Positions 48,709 to 61,200 of a DNA stretch of 64,000 nucleotides are shown here, piece after piece. The DNA comes from Apostichopus japonicus. Its lineage: Eukaryota; Echinodermata; Holothuroidea; Aspidochirotida; Stichopodidae. Within the stretch, counting starts at the first letter, position 1; each line of letters begins with the position of its first letter. The translations under genes were made by a program, and so were the position numbers. The stretch spans positions 6,986,501-7,050,500 of the forward strand of contig NC_092571.1 in NCBI RefSeq assembly GCF_037975245.1, written 5' to 3'. The notes under the pieces were generated by a model, which saw only the letters and a list, made by a program, of their open reading frames with translations, was not told where the DNA came from and searched no databases.

Positions 48709-51413
48709 ATTGTAAGCACAAGTGCTCTAGTGGCCAGCACTACTTTCCTGTGTGTGAAGACAAGTTTAGCTTGACCACTGAAATGGTACGCTGTGCGTTT
48801 AATTTCTGCATATGTGCATTCAGTATGGCTACCATTATCAACTCTGGTATGGTAGATTTTCAATCACCCGTTTTTGGCCAAAGCAGGGGACTCTGGTGGT
48901 ATTTTCTATAGGCAGGGAAGATCGTAAGGAATTCACTATCATTGGCAAGCTTGCTAACTGATTCTCATGGCAAACTACTACACAAAATCATCGGAAAACA
49001 GACAGAAAAAGAAACACCAACCAAAGCGGAAGCTCGGTATTTTTTATATCTTTACGTATATTTGACTTCTAAAGGAACAGAAACTTGTTTCTAATTAGTT
49101 CATTGTAACATGTAAAACTTTCCGATGAACCAGGTTACTAAAAGAGGGACACGTGACCAATATTAAGCATATTAAAAACAAATTTCAAGGCTCAGATGTC
49201 TTAAAATGTAATCTCTAAAGTCATCTTATTAGGAATCTGTAAACTGGAGGCTTGTATCACAGATAAACCATTGTACAAGTGATGGTGGCACCTAAAAACA
49301 TCCGTATTTTGAATTTTTTTCACTCTCAACACAACAAAAATGAGTTACCTGCACATGATTAAATTAAGGTATGTTATGGTTTAATTCATCATACTCCATA
49401 GTAAGTTATTATAGCAAAGGCATTACAGCGTATTATAGTTCTCATGTAGTTCTGGTCTGAGTTTGTATGGTTCTTGTTCCAGCTTAGACTCTCTGGTCAA
49501 GTGTAGCTCCTGTTCCCTTGTAAAGAGATGCTTGATCCCAACATAAACACAACATGCTGTGATTCATAAATGCTTTTTCTTAAATTTCAAACTAACAAAA
49601 ACATATATCTAAAGAAGGGGAGGAGTGAGGAGGGGAGAGATGGGGAGGGGAGAGGAAGTGAGGATTAGAAAAGATTTTAAAACTGGGGATTAACTGTATA
49701 TGGTGGACCAAGAGTGTTTACTGAAGGTTGCTGGAGTTGAAGAGTGGATTTGAAAAAAAAATCCAAATCCAATACCTTTATTTTAACAACTCGGCTGAGG
49801 CCTTCACTGAATTTGCATCAAGACATACATATTTTTTACTTAAGGTCCAATGAACTAATGAATCTTAATGATAGATGAAATTCTTGAGAAGCATCCAGCA
49901 AGATTGACTGAGAGCTTGGCTCCACTACTATTACTAATAATGGTAAATGTGTGACACTTCTTGAGACAATGAACATGTGCATAAACTCTTCTCTTTCACA
50001 GACATAAAAAGGAGTTTCAAGTGAAAAGGAAAACAAACAAAAGTCAAAGCCCAAAAGTTACCATAAACAGATAAAAAGGTTCCCATTGTTAACGATGTGC
50101 CACTAGTCTTGAAAAAAGGTCAGTATTGGTAGGCCAGGGTTGCAAGCATTTCTCAATATCATTTATTTTCCAACTTTTTTATATCTTTCAAACTGAAACA
50201 TCTGGTGGCTTCCCCCAAACTCTACAAATAATTGTATTTAGTAAAGACTGATTATAATGCATAAAGGCACTGTCCTTTGAGCAAGTCATAAATGATAACT
50301 ACATGTACATGTTGCAACTTGTCATAATCGAACACTACATCATTATGTTATCTCCTTGTGATACATAAAATCATGTACCTATGCAATTCATCACCAATAC
50401 ATGAGAAACAGGTTCTGATTGGAGGATAGAGCTGCTTAAAGGCTAGGCCTGTAGCTACATCTGGTGGAAATGTGTGGTAGGATATGACTTTTTGGAGAAT
50501 AAAGGTCATCACTATTGCACCCAAAATATGCTAGGAGGTCAGAAAGTGGTCACCAATATTCAAAATTCAACAAGTACTTCCCAACAACTCTAATGTAGCG
50601 ATTCTGCGATATTTCATTGTCTACTTTAGGTCTACTCGACAACTGGTATCAGAACCTTTAAGAAAGTACTTTTTGAAAACTTCAAGCAATTTTAAGTACG
50701 CTATAATTTGTGGCCAAAACCGATGACTTTGACAGTTGACCAAATATGCTAGACAGTATGAAGTCATATGTGAACAAATATCCTCAACTATTTTTCCGGG
50801 TATGCAGTGCCATACTTATAGATATAATGCCTGTATCTGTTGGTAACCTTTGACCTCACTGTGACCTATGACATACCCATGCACAGTTGAACTCATGCAA
50901 CCTTCACAACTAGACAAGATAAAGTGTGTGTCTTTAATTCACCTTCCATCTTTCAAGAGATAATTCCTTCACGAGCATAGAGAAGCAAATCACATTTCAA
51001 GAAATCTGGTATCCAATAATCAAATGAACAGGATGAATCAGAAACTAACTAGGTAAACCAATCCATATCCTTCAATGCAGAGCACAGAACCATTGGTTTA
51101 CATAGTAAAAGCTATTGAAACTAGCCAACAGTAATAACAATTCACCCAGTTGTGGAAATGCGATGGTGTATCAAGCAACTTAGATAGAATTCATGAAAGA
51201 TAATATGTGTGATTCTGATCTCTGATCAATGGCCTCTCATACAGGCACCCTATCTGGTAAATCACAGCCACTTACAGAAGGACAAATTTCATGTATGTTT
51301 ATTTAATATGTAACAAATACATACAAATTAAATCCAGACTATTGGATCCAAAAAGGGGCTGGTGTTCCAAACTCTGTCTTTCAGTGGGTAGAATATATAC
51401 TTAGCTCACTCAA
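48709..51413. other. Intergenic region between B3GALT6 and ABCF3
   Basis: AT-rich. It holds a G-rich strand segment at 49616-49665 and the dispersed repeat copy at ~50470-50830. No coding sequence recognised. Confidence 0.5.
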
Positions 51414-51774
51414 ACGGTGTGAAGACTCGCGCAAAAAGAAACGTCTAATGCCGGTTATCTGACCTTGTTTCGAATGAGGTGTATCAGAAGTGTTAGACAC
51501 CACCATCCATCCCAGAAAATACACGCACAGCTTGCTACCATCGGTACTTAGACACTAGTGTACAGTCAGTACATACAGCTGCGGTCAATACCCACAGCAC
51601 AGTGTATAAACGATACAGCGATGGACATCTCAGGTCCAGCTAAAGATAACAAGGTATCATGTTTCATTACTGTCTGCATTTTGTAGCGACACAAACAAAA
51701 CGTCACTTGCAAGCAACAGAAAGTTAACTTTTTCAGATGGCGGCACGCGGTTTGGGATGAGTCTTCAATGCCTT
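51414..51774 (+). mobile_element. TTAA-flanked MITE family A, copy 5
   Basis: Right-hand TTAA at 51775 is intact; the left is TCAA (51410), apparently mutated. Orientation as copy 1. It lies ~290 bp beyond the ABCF3 stop, possibly inside its 3'UTR. Confidence 0.82.
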
Positions 51775-52064
51775 TAATGATATCCCTGTATCCTTTGACA
51801 CGAGCAATGCCCATTGTGGCTCTTATTCTGATGATCTGTACTTTAGTAATGTAGGTCACAACAGCAGAAGGTGTATCAATATCAAACCCTTGAGGTAGAC
51901 ACATACAGCAGGAGTGTTCTTGCAGTATAAACCCCAAGAGTGTGTCCATTGTGAAAAACATCCCCAAAAGTGATCATTACTAATGACAATCCCAACCGAT
52001 ATGGTAAAACATGATAAGATAATACTAAAACATAAAAAAAGGAGTCCCCGATTGGTCGTCAAGT

Positions 52065-52217
52065 TTACTTCTGCAGAGCGAATTCCTTCTCCACCATCTT
52101 CTTGTAGGCATCGATTCCTCCTTCCATCGCCTTCACCGTGCCTGATCCACAAACCCACAATTCCTTGCAGACCATCCGTATTAAACTCTCGTCATGGGAC
52201 ACGAGAATCACACCGCC
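52065..52217 (-). CDS. ABCF3: ABCF3 exon k (terminal)
   Basis: Acceptor tatcatag|GGC; 50 codons [20 protein letters not shown] to EKEFALQK, then TAA at 52067-52065. It carries the second switch histidine. No AATAAA is obvious in the first 250 bp of 3'UTR; a MITE lies ~290 bp after the stop. Confidence 0.95.
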   Translation of the reverse strand, partial: GGVILVSHDESLIRMVCKELWVCGSGTVKAMEGGIDAYKKMVEKEFALQK

Positions 52218-55200
52218 CTATGATAAAGAAATGAGCCAAACCTCAAATTACTGGACGAAAATAATGTTGCCTTCTTCTGAGAAAAACAATAAACAAAAAC
52301 AGGAATCCTTTGTGTGACTTTAATTTTGTTTTCCTACAACACTCTATTTACTTAAGTTTAAGAGAATCTTCATTTTGTTTTTTCTTCAAAGTTGGTTTGT
52401 TTTTTTAGTGATAAAAACATGAAAAAATATACTAATTTATGTCTTCTCTGTTCATTTCTTTATGTTCTTTCTTGATCAATTTCATATTCAAAATAATTAA
52501 CTGTCGACCCACAAATTTATCAAAGCTCATTCTAGTTCATACATAGTCATTAATCAAAAGCTTGTTTGAATATACAAAGCTTGGTAGAGAATTTAAGATC
52601 AATCTGTCGCAATTATGGTTTGATTAAACTTGACCAATTTTGAGCAAATACCAGATAAGCATTAAGCTGTATTTTATGTTGAATTTACCATATGTTGACA
52701 CCATAATTGACATTTAATGCAAAAATAAGTAAACAACATACGCTGCTGTAGTATACAAATCTGGCACCAGTTAAGATAAAAGAAGGCAAAGTTTAAAAGT
52801 GGAACATTGAAAAAAATCATTAAAATTTGTGGGTCTTGGATGAATAAGTTAATAACATGTGAAACTAGAAGTAAGCATAATGATGAAACCAAACAGATGT
52901 CAAAATTAGAATAAGAAGTATCCTAGTACCCAACTAATATTTGTTAATATTCCATAGATTGGTCAGAAATGACTAAAAGTAACAACTGTTTGTAAAATAC
53001 AGCAATAAATCAACTCCTAACATCGGTTCTAGCAACATGTCCATCGCAACTCACCTTAAACTTGTTCAAAGCATTTCCTAGGCCTTCTACAGTCTCTATA
53101 TCTAAATGGTTGGTAGGTTCGTCAAGGATAAAGAAATTTGGACTGTGGAGAGATAAAGAATGTCGGTCATTATTGACGAGACTAGAATGTCTACTTGTAT
53201 TAATGAAGGCAGCTGTCTGAACTTACAAAGAATTTCTACATCAGAGGAACAAAACACACATTCTGAGGGTAAAGGCTGGGGAAGGGCATGAGAGTAAATT
53301 ATAGTCCCATTATGCTTGTCTTCTTGCCATTCTGAAGAATCTTCTTGCCAAAAGTTTGGCTCATTCCCAGAGATAGAGCAAATGAAAACTTCAAACGCTT
53401 TGAATACATGATATTAAAAACCAATGCAGCTACAGTGAACAAACTTCGTTGGACACTATATTGCAATGGAAGAGGCTTCTTTGTAGAACTCGCGAAGAAG
53501 CCTCATTGGCTTATCAAAGCCCCAAGCTGACCGAAGTCAGTCTCTTAGATTCATATTTAACGTCCACGATGATGAATTGTCAACAACTCTGTAACTGGAC
53601 GACATACATTAATCTTGGAGTGACTCAAACTCCAAGCATAGGACATGAAGCATGGGGAGGGGTCCGAGGGGAGGTGGGAATAATAGAGAGAACATGAATT
53701 ATTACGACTTCTAATGAGATGAATCAAGGGCCGACACAATACCTACTATCAATCTAAAACTCTATTCTAATAATCCTATCTAATAGTCGGGTGTTACCTG
53801 CACCTCTCATGAAATATAAGTACAGAGAAGTGACCTTCATCAGTGGTTTACAGTAACATCCTGGCACTCTCCTGCACCATCCATGTCAAGTTGAAGACTT
53901 TCATATTTTAAAGGCGAAGACAGTTGGAAGGTGTTTTGTTCTTGATATATAGTTTCACAATGGCTGATAGAGGGCGATAACTCAGTGTTTACAGACTATT
54001 CATGAGTGTTGATATTGTTTTTACAAAACTCTGAAAAGTTTCACATACTTTGCCATGCACATAATTGCAAAAGCGACACGACTCTTTTGTCCTCCGGACA
54101 AGCTGGACACTGCTCTTGTAGCTAGTTCACCTGTTACACCGAACCCACCCAGTATACTTCTGTATTCCTCAACATGTTTGCCTGCAAGAGAAGCAGAGAA
54201 CAAGAAACACCTAGTGGTTTGCTCATTAGTTCTTATTAATGGATAAATTGATATCAGGAGAAAACATGAATGCAGATACCAAGCTAAAGACTGCCATAGC
54301 ATTCTTGTAAAGTGGTGAAGCATACATACACACACACATATATACATGTTTGTATTACATTCTAACCGAGGACCCCATTGTATTTTCCATTGTTCAAATC
54401 CACGTACCCTAACCTTAACAATACCCCATACAATAGAATTCCTCTGGGACGTGGTGATTCTTTAGAAATCACAACCGAGGACCTGGAATTCTTTTGTTCA
54501 AGTCCTCGGGCAGATAAAAAAACAAATGCACACACACACACACACGCATATATATATATATACCCTAATGTAATTGACAAGCAAAACTGTCTGAAATTAT
54601 CTTGAAGATAAACATGAATGCTACCAGAGAAAGGAAAAATTAAAATTTGAAATAATTCCTGTTGTGACTCACCAGGATACCTAGCAGCACACACTTCAAT
54701 AGCATTCTTGTTTAGGTCCATCTGTTCTACGTGGTGTTGACTGAAATAACCTATTCTGAGGTTACGATGGATGTGACATATACCACTGGTCGGACTTAGC
54801 TGGCTCTGAATAAGCTTCAATAGAGTTGTTTTACCAGAACCATTATCTCCAACCTAGAAAAAAACAAAACAAAACAAAACGTGGCAGCATAATGTTGCAT
54901 CACTTATTGTTGACAGGATACAGTTAAAATTGAACTATCCAGGGCTTTATACCCAGATGGTGGTTTATGTGGATGAGAAATCTAAGCAATCCGTATTGTA
55001 TGCCTATGTATAGTCAATACAGTCCAGTACTACCATTAACAAAATACATTTACTTGTCATTACTATAACATCAAAGCAGGCTATTTAATGTTTCTCAAAT
55101 AATGAAGCTATGACTGTAAGCTCATTATTGTAATGTCACAATGTACTGTCATGAAACACAGGCACAGAGGGCATTGGACGGTTTGTAAACTACAAAATCA

Positions 55201-58200
55201 GCCACAGCGGCCAATGGACAGTCTATTAACTACTAAATCAGCCACAGCGGCCACTGGACAGTCTATTAACTACTAAATCAGCCACAGCGGCACTGGACAG
55301 TCTATTAACTAGTAAATCAGCCACAGCGGCCACTGGACAGTCTATTAACTACTAAATCAGCCACAGCGGCACTGGACAGTCTATTAGCTACTAAATCAGC
55401 CACAGCGGCCACTGGACAGTCTATTAACTACTAAATCAGCCACAGCGGCCACTGGACAGTCTATTAACTAGTAAATCAGCCACAGCGGCCACTGGACAGT
55501 CTATTAACTAGTAAATCAGGTACAGAGGGCACTGGATAGTCTATTAACTACTAAATCAGCCACAGCGGCACTGGACAGTCTATTAACTACTAAATCAGCC
55601 ACAGCGGCCACTGGACAGTCTATTAACTACTAAATCAGCCACAGCGGCACTGGACAGTCTATTAGCTACTAAATCAGCCACAGCGGCCACTGGACAGTCT
55701 ATTAACGACTAAATCAGCCACAGCGGCCACTGGACAGTCTATTAACTAGTAAATCAGCCACAGCGGCCACTGGACAGTCTATTAACTACTAAATCAGCCA
55801 CAGCGGCACTGGACAGTCTATTAGCTACTAAATCAGCCACAGCGGCCACTGGACAGTCTATTAACTACTAAATCAGCCACAGCGGCCACTGGACAGTCTA
55901 TTAACTAGTAAATCAGCCACAGCGGCCACTGGACAGTCTATTAACTAGTAAATCAGGTACAGAGGGCACTGGATAGTCTATTAACTAGTAAATCAGCCAC
56001 AGCAGCCACTGGACAGTCTATTAACTACTAAATCAGCCACAGCGGCACTGGACAGTCTATTAGCTACTAAATTAGCCACAGCGGCCACTGGACAGTCTAT
56101 TAACGACTAAATCAGCCACAGCGGCCACTGGACAGTCTATTAACGACTAAATCAGCCACTTGATCAACTGTATTTTGTGGTTGTGTTACAAGCACATGCA
56201 AGTTCTTGAACTACAGTATGTGCTACACACTCAATACTCTACCTAGATTGTTTCATACATCGCCAGTCATTTCTAAGAATGCACTTACTACACTCATTCT
56301 ATTGTGTGTATGTTTTTATGTATATCTCTCAGATCTATGCAAAATGGTTCTAGGAAACTTTTCCTATGGTATCCTCATGCAAACACACTTGAAAATAAAC
56401 TGTATTGATAGTTAACGTTGTTGCACTAATATATACAATATGTGTAAAACCTTGAAAAACTGTTACTTTGAAAAAAACAAATATCAAAATTAATATGCAA
56501 TTTTCACAACTTCATGTATCAGATGAATAATTTTCACCTACTTTGCATAAGACCTGGGCGGGAATTTCTCGTCATTGACAGCTAAGAACTAATTTACCAC
56601 CGTTTTAAATATTGTACTCACATTACACATAAGACTGAAGTGTTTACTTGTGTGGATCTTGTAAAGAATGGTTATGTAAGGTAAAGCTCATCAGGTTGTC
56701 CCACAAATAGATCACACTTCAAGAGGCATGTTAATACCATTTTCAAAGTATCGTCCAATGGTCAGAAATGCAAGTTTCATGTGCAATGTTTGGAAACAGG
56801 TTGGAAGATCTTGTACAGCAGGGGTTCCCTAACTAGGGTGCATGAACCCCCAGGGGGTGCATGAGTCCATCTCAGGGGGTTTGTGAGACGTTTCTGAAAG
56901 TCAAAACTAGAATAGTTTTTGTTGAACTAAAATCTGACAGATCATATAATTAAGTAATGTACAAAAGTCATACCTATCGACAAACTCTTTCCGCGCTCCA
57001 TACGCATATGTTGCCATAGTAGTACCGTACCGTGCATGTACCATGCATATATAAATATGTTATGCGTATTATAGTATAAAAATGACTCAGATCGTATCTC
57101 GAAAGTTGGGGGTTCGTGCACAACTCTGACACCCACAGGGGGTTTGTGGGGGAAAAAGTTAGGGAAACCCTGTTGTACATGCTCCAGGACATTTGAAATC
57201 AAATAGTAAGGAAAAGCAAGAGGTTCTCTGTAACTTGCTAAGCTTTGTGAATGCTCTAATTATCAAGACACTGAGATTCTGGTTTTATCAGTGTAAAGGT
57301 ACTCACTATACAGATTCTTGATTCTAGGTTTGCCGAGAGATCTACACTAGTGAAGATCGTCTTTCCCGGAGAGTAGTGGAAACCGACCTCATCCAACTGA
57401 ATAATCGGGGGAGAGAGTTTGTCGACATCTGCAGGGAACCTGAAATGAAACCAAAGGTATAAAACCCAAGATATGTATTTAGTCCTTCTGTAATGTACAC
57501 AAAATTCTCAATAAAAGATTATGACATATGTTGTCAAATCTTTTTGACAAGAAAGGATAACAAGAAAAAAGAAAGCAAAAAAAATAAAAAAAATCAGTAT
57601 TTGCATAAGATTGAAATTGATTAAATTAAGTATATGTTGGAAAAAAAACAGTTTTTCCAAGAAAACAAGACTGAAAATATCGATAATATCACCACCAAAA
57701 AACAGTAATAGCAAAGCCACTATTGTGACCATTCTTCGTGAATAATTTACCAGGAAGTGTGGGACAGAGGAAGGAAACAGCAATGTCTGACTAAACATAA
57801 AAACTGTCAACAGTTGTTTTGGTATTATCATGTACCTGTATCAAGAAATATTTGATAATCACATCAAAGGTTTTATTTAGTGAAACACAATGTAAGGTAA
57901 AAGGGGAAGGAAACTACTCACCTAAACGTCACATCTGGTTCTCGCACAACTGGTTTAAGTTCTGGCCTGCAAAAGATTTGACATTTCTTTGTAATAGTTT
58001 ATTCCTGTTTTCCAAATATTAATCACCTTACAATGCTAAGCTGCCACATATGCCATGTGGAAAACACAAACAAGGCTTATATAGCTTCTATTCCTCAGTT
58101 CTATTGACTTTTTATTTTTTTTGTATTATTGTCATCTTTAACGAAGGTAGTCCTTCTCAGTGCAGAAGCGCTGCTTTCCAGAGGAGCCCTCAATTAAGTG

Positions 58201-61200
58201 CTCTAGATGCAGTTTGTTCACTCTCTAGCACACCACATTGAGCTTCCAACATGGTCTTCAATACTCACTGCACGTCTTTATATCTCATTAGGTGGTTGCT
58301 TTAATTAATTCATGGTTCTAACATGCTACAGTACGAGGATTGCTATGACTGCAATCAGAACAGTGCTTGTACCTTGTCACAAATGGCAAATAACACAACT
58401 AATAAGAATACATACACTTCAATTAGCATTAAAAGGCCATCTCAACTTCTTCTTCTTTACATATGTCTTGTTTAAATGTTAAATGTTGTCACTGGCTGCA
58501 TATTACACTTAAGATGACAGACACAGCCCACTGGACAATTGGTCATCAATGCCTGTTTTTGTTTGAACGGATTATTATCGACAAATCCACGTCTAAAACA
58601 ATAGAAATACGGCAAAACATTTTCTACTCACAGTTTCTCCAATTGTTTCAGTTTGCTTTGTACCAAGGAAGCCCGTTTTGCGTTGTAACGGAACTTATTT
58701 ATGAAAACCTGCAACGAAAGGCAGCGTTAATTACCAACGCATCAATTTGTTGTAACAACAAAGAATAACAAAAACATGCTTGTGTTTCTGAAACTTTGGC
58801 ATTAAACTATCAAAATATAGGTTTGCATCATTTATATACTTTTACATATCACACCATTTGGGAATGAATAAAATAATAAAACTTTGCAAAAAGAAAGAAA
58901 CAGTCTTTTAAACAAATTTAACTTCTCAGATTCCTAAGACTGAATGACATGCTAGACAAACATGATAGCCATGAAAGAAGTCCAATGCAAAACTTCATCA
59001 CAACTTGATAATACCACGAACACCTCCCCCAACCCCCTGCCCCCACCCCCAAAACACTCAGTTCTGCTATCTGGCAATAATGGGATAATGTAAGTTAGTC
59101 ATTCCGAAAATTGATCTCTCCATATTTCAATTGTGTATTACAATCGTCCTTCCTAGAATTACTTGCCAACAAGGAAACCTTACAGTTTAATTTTATTTCT
59201 GTCTGATTCGATATTCTGAGCAAGCCATGCAATATTCCCACATAATTTGATACCCAGTAGTCTCAGTAAGTGGTTACAACAATTTGGTTAAAGTAAACCA
59301 GCCAATCAATACTCATTTAGTTCAATAAAGCAATCTTCCAACATTTAATGTGATGTGTTATATTTTGCTCCTTTGTAAAGTACTATTTTATGGTTACTGG
59401 TGTAATTTTGGGTGGACTTAAATGACAGATTATGTTTAACGATTTAACAAAGATGTCAATACCATTATGTAATAAATTCGTGGCAAACTTTCATCTGTAT
59501 TTCAGCAATGTACCTACCATAGCATGAGCCCTGAATTGCATCTGTATTTCAGCAAGGTACCTACCATAGCATGAGCCCTGAATTGCATCTGTATTTCAGC
59601 AATGTACCTACCATAGCATGAGCCCTGAATTGCATCTGTATTTCAGCAAGGTACCTACCATAGCATGAGCCCTGAATTGCATCTGTATTTCAGCAAGGTA
59701 CCTACCATAGAATGAGCCCTGAATTGCAGCTGTATTTCAGCAAGGTACCCACCATAGCATGAGCCCTGAATTGCATCTGTATTTCAGCAATGTACCTACC
59801 ATAGCATGAGCCCTGAATTGCATCTGTATTTCAGCAATGTACCTACCATAGCATGAGCCCTGAATTGCATCTGTATTTCAGCAAGGTACCTACCATAGCA
59901 TGAGCCCTGAATTGCATCTGTATTTCAATGTACCTACCATAGCATGAGGCCTGATTTGCATCTGTATTTCAGCAATGTACCTACCATAGCATGAGCTCTG
60001 AATTGCATCTGTATTTCAGCAGGGTACCTACCATAGCATGAGCCCTGAATTGCATCTGTATTTCAGCAAGGTACCTAGTACCTACCATAGCATGAGCCCT
60101 GAATTGCATCTGTATGTCAGCAATTTACCTACCATAGCATGAGCTCTGATTTGCATCTGTATTTCAGCAATGTACCTACCATAGCATGAGCCCTGAATTG
60201 CATCTGTATTTCAGCTAGGTACCTACCATAGCATGAGCCCTGAATTGCATCTGTATTTCAGCAAGGTACCTACCATAGCATGAGCCCTGAATTGCATCTG
60301 TATTTCAGCAAGGTACCTACCATAGCATGAGCCCTGAATTGCATTTGTATTTCAGCAAGGTACCTACCATAGCATGAGCCCTGAATTGCATATGTATTTC
60401 AGCAAGGTACCTACCATAGCATGAGCCCTGAATTGCATCTGTATTTCAGCAATGTACCTACCATAGCATGAGCCCTGAATTGCATCTGTATTTCAGCAAT
60501 GTACCTACCATAGCATGAGCCCTGAATTGCATCTGTATTTCAGCAATGTACCTACCATAGCATGAGCCCTGAATTGCATCTGTATTTCAGCAATGTACTT
60601 ACCATAGCATGAGCCCTGAATTGCATCTGTATTTCAGCAATGTACCTACCATAGCATGAGCCCTGAATTGCATCTGTATTTCAGCAATGTACCTACCATA
60701 GCATGAGCCCTGAATTGCATCTGGGCTTCGTATTCTCTGATCTGGTTCTTCATCTTCTCTTCCTTGGTTTGTGTAAACTTGTCGTAATTGCCTTTGTATG
60801 CATCGATTCGCTGCGAGTGCAGATATATGATGTCAGAGGCGACCTCTCGTAAGAACTGTTTGTCGTGAGATACTACGAGGAGAGTTGTCGGCCATTCCTG
60901 ACGGTAAAGAGAGCGAGAGAGAGAACCACTGTCACTGCTTGCAATATAAGAGATCTAATCATCCAGAACCTCTTCAAAATGTCAGCAACCCTGGCAATGT
61001 ATCTACCCACTTCTTTTGATAATCTCTTGCTTGCAAGAATACAACATGTAGTTTAAATATAATTAACTTAGTTCATCGCTTTCATGGCATTCCTCATCCG
61101 ATCACACATTCCAAATATTCTTGTCAGGATCCCAAAGCTATATCAGAACACTTGAGACACTATTTCTGGTAGTTTTTACAAAATCTACCAAGAGTACGAT

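Noticed and set aside
54475-54509. Perfect 8-bp inverted repeat CCGAGGAC / GTCCTCGG in an ABCF3 intron, considered as a small RNA or tRNA-like structure
   Set aside because: The stem is short, the loop has no tRNA signatures and no A/B boxes were seen.
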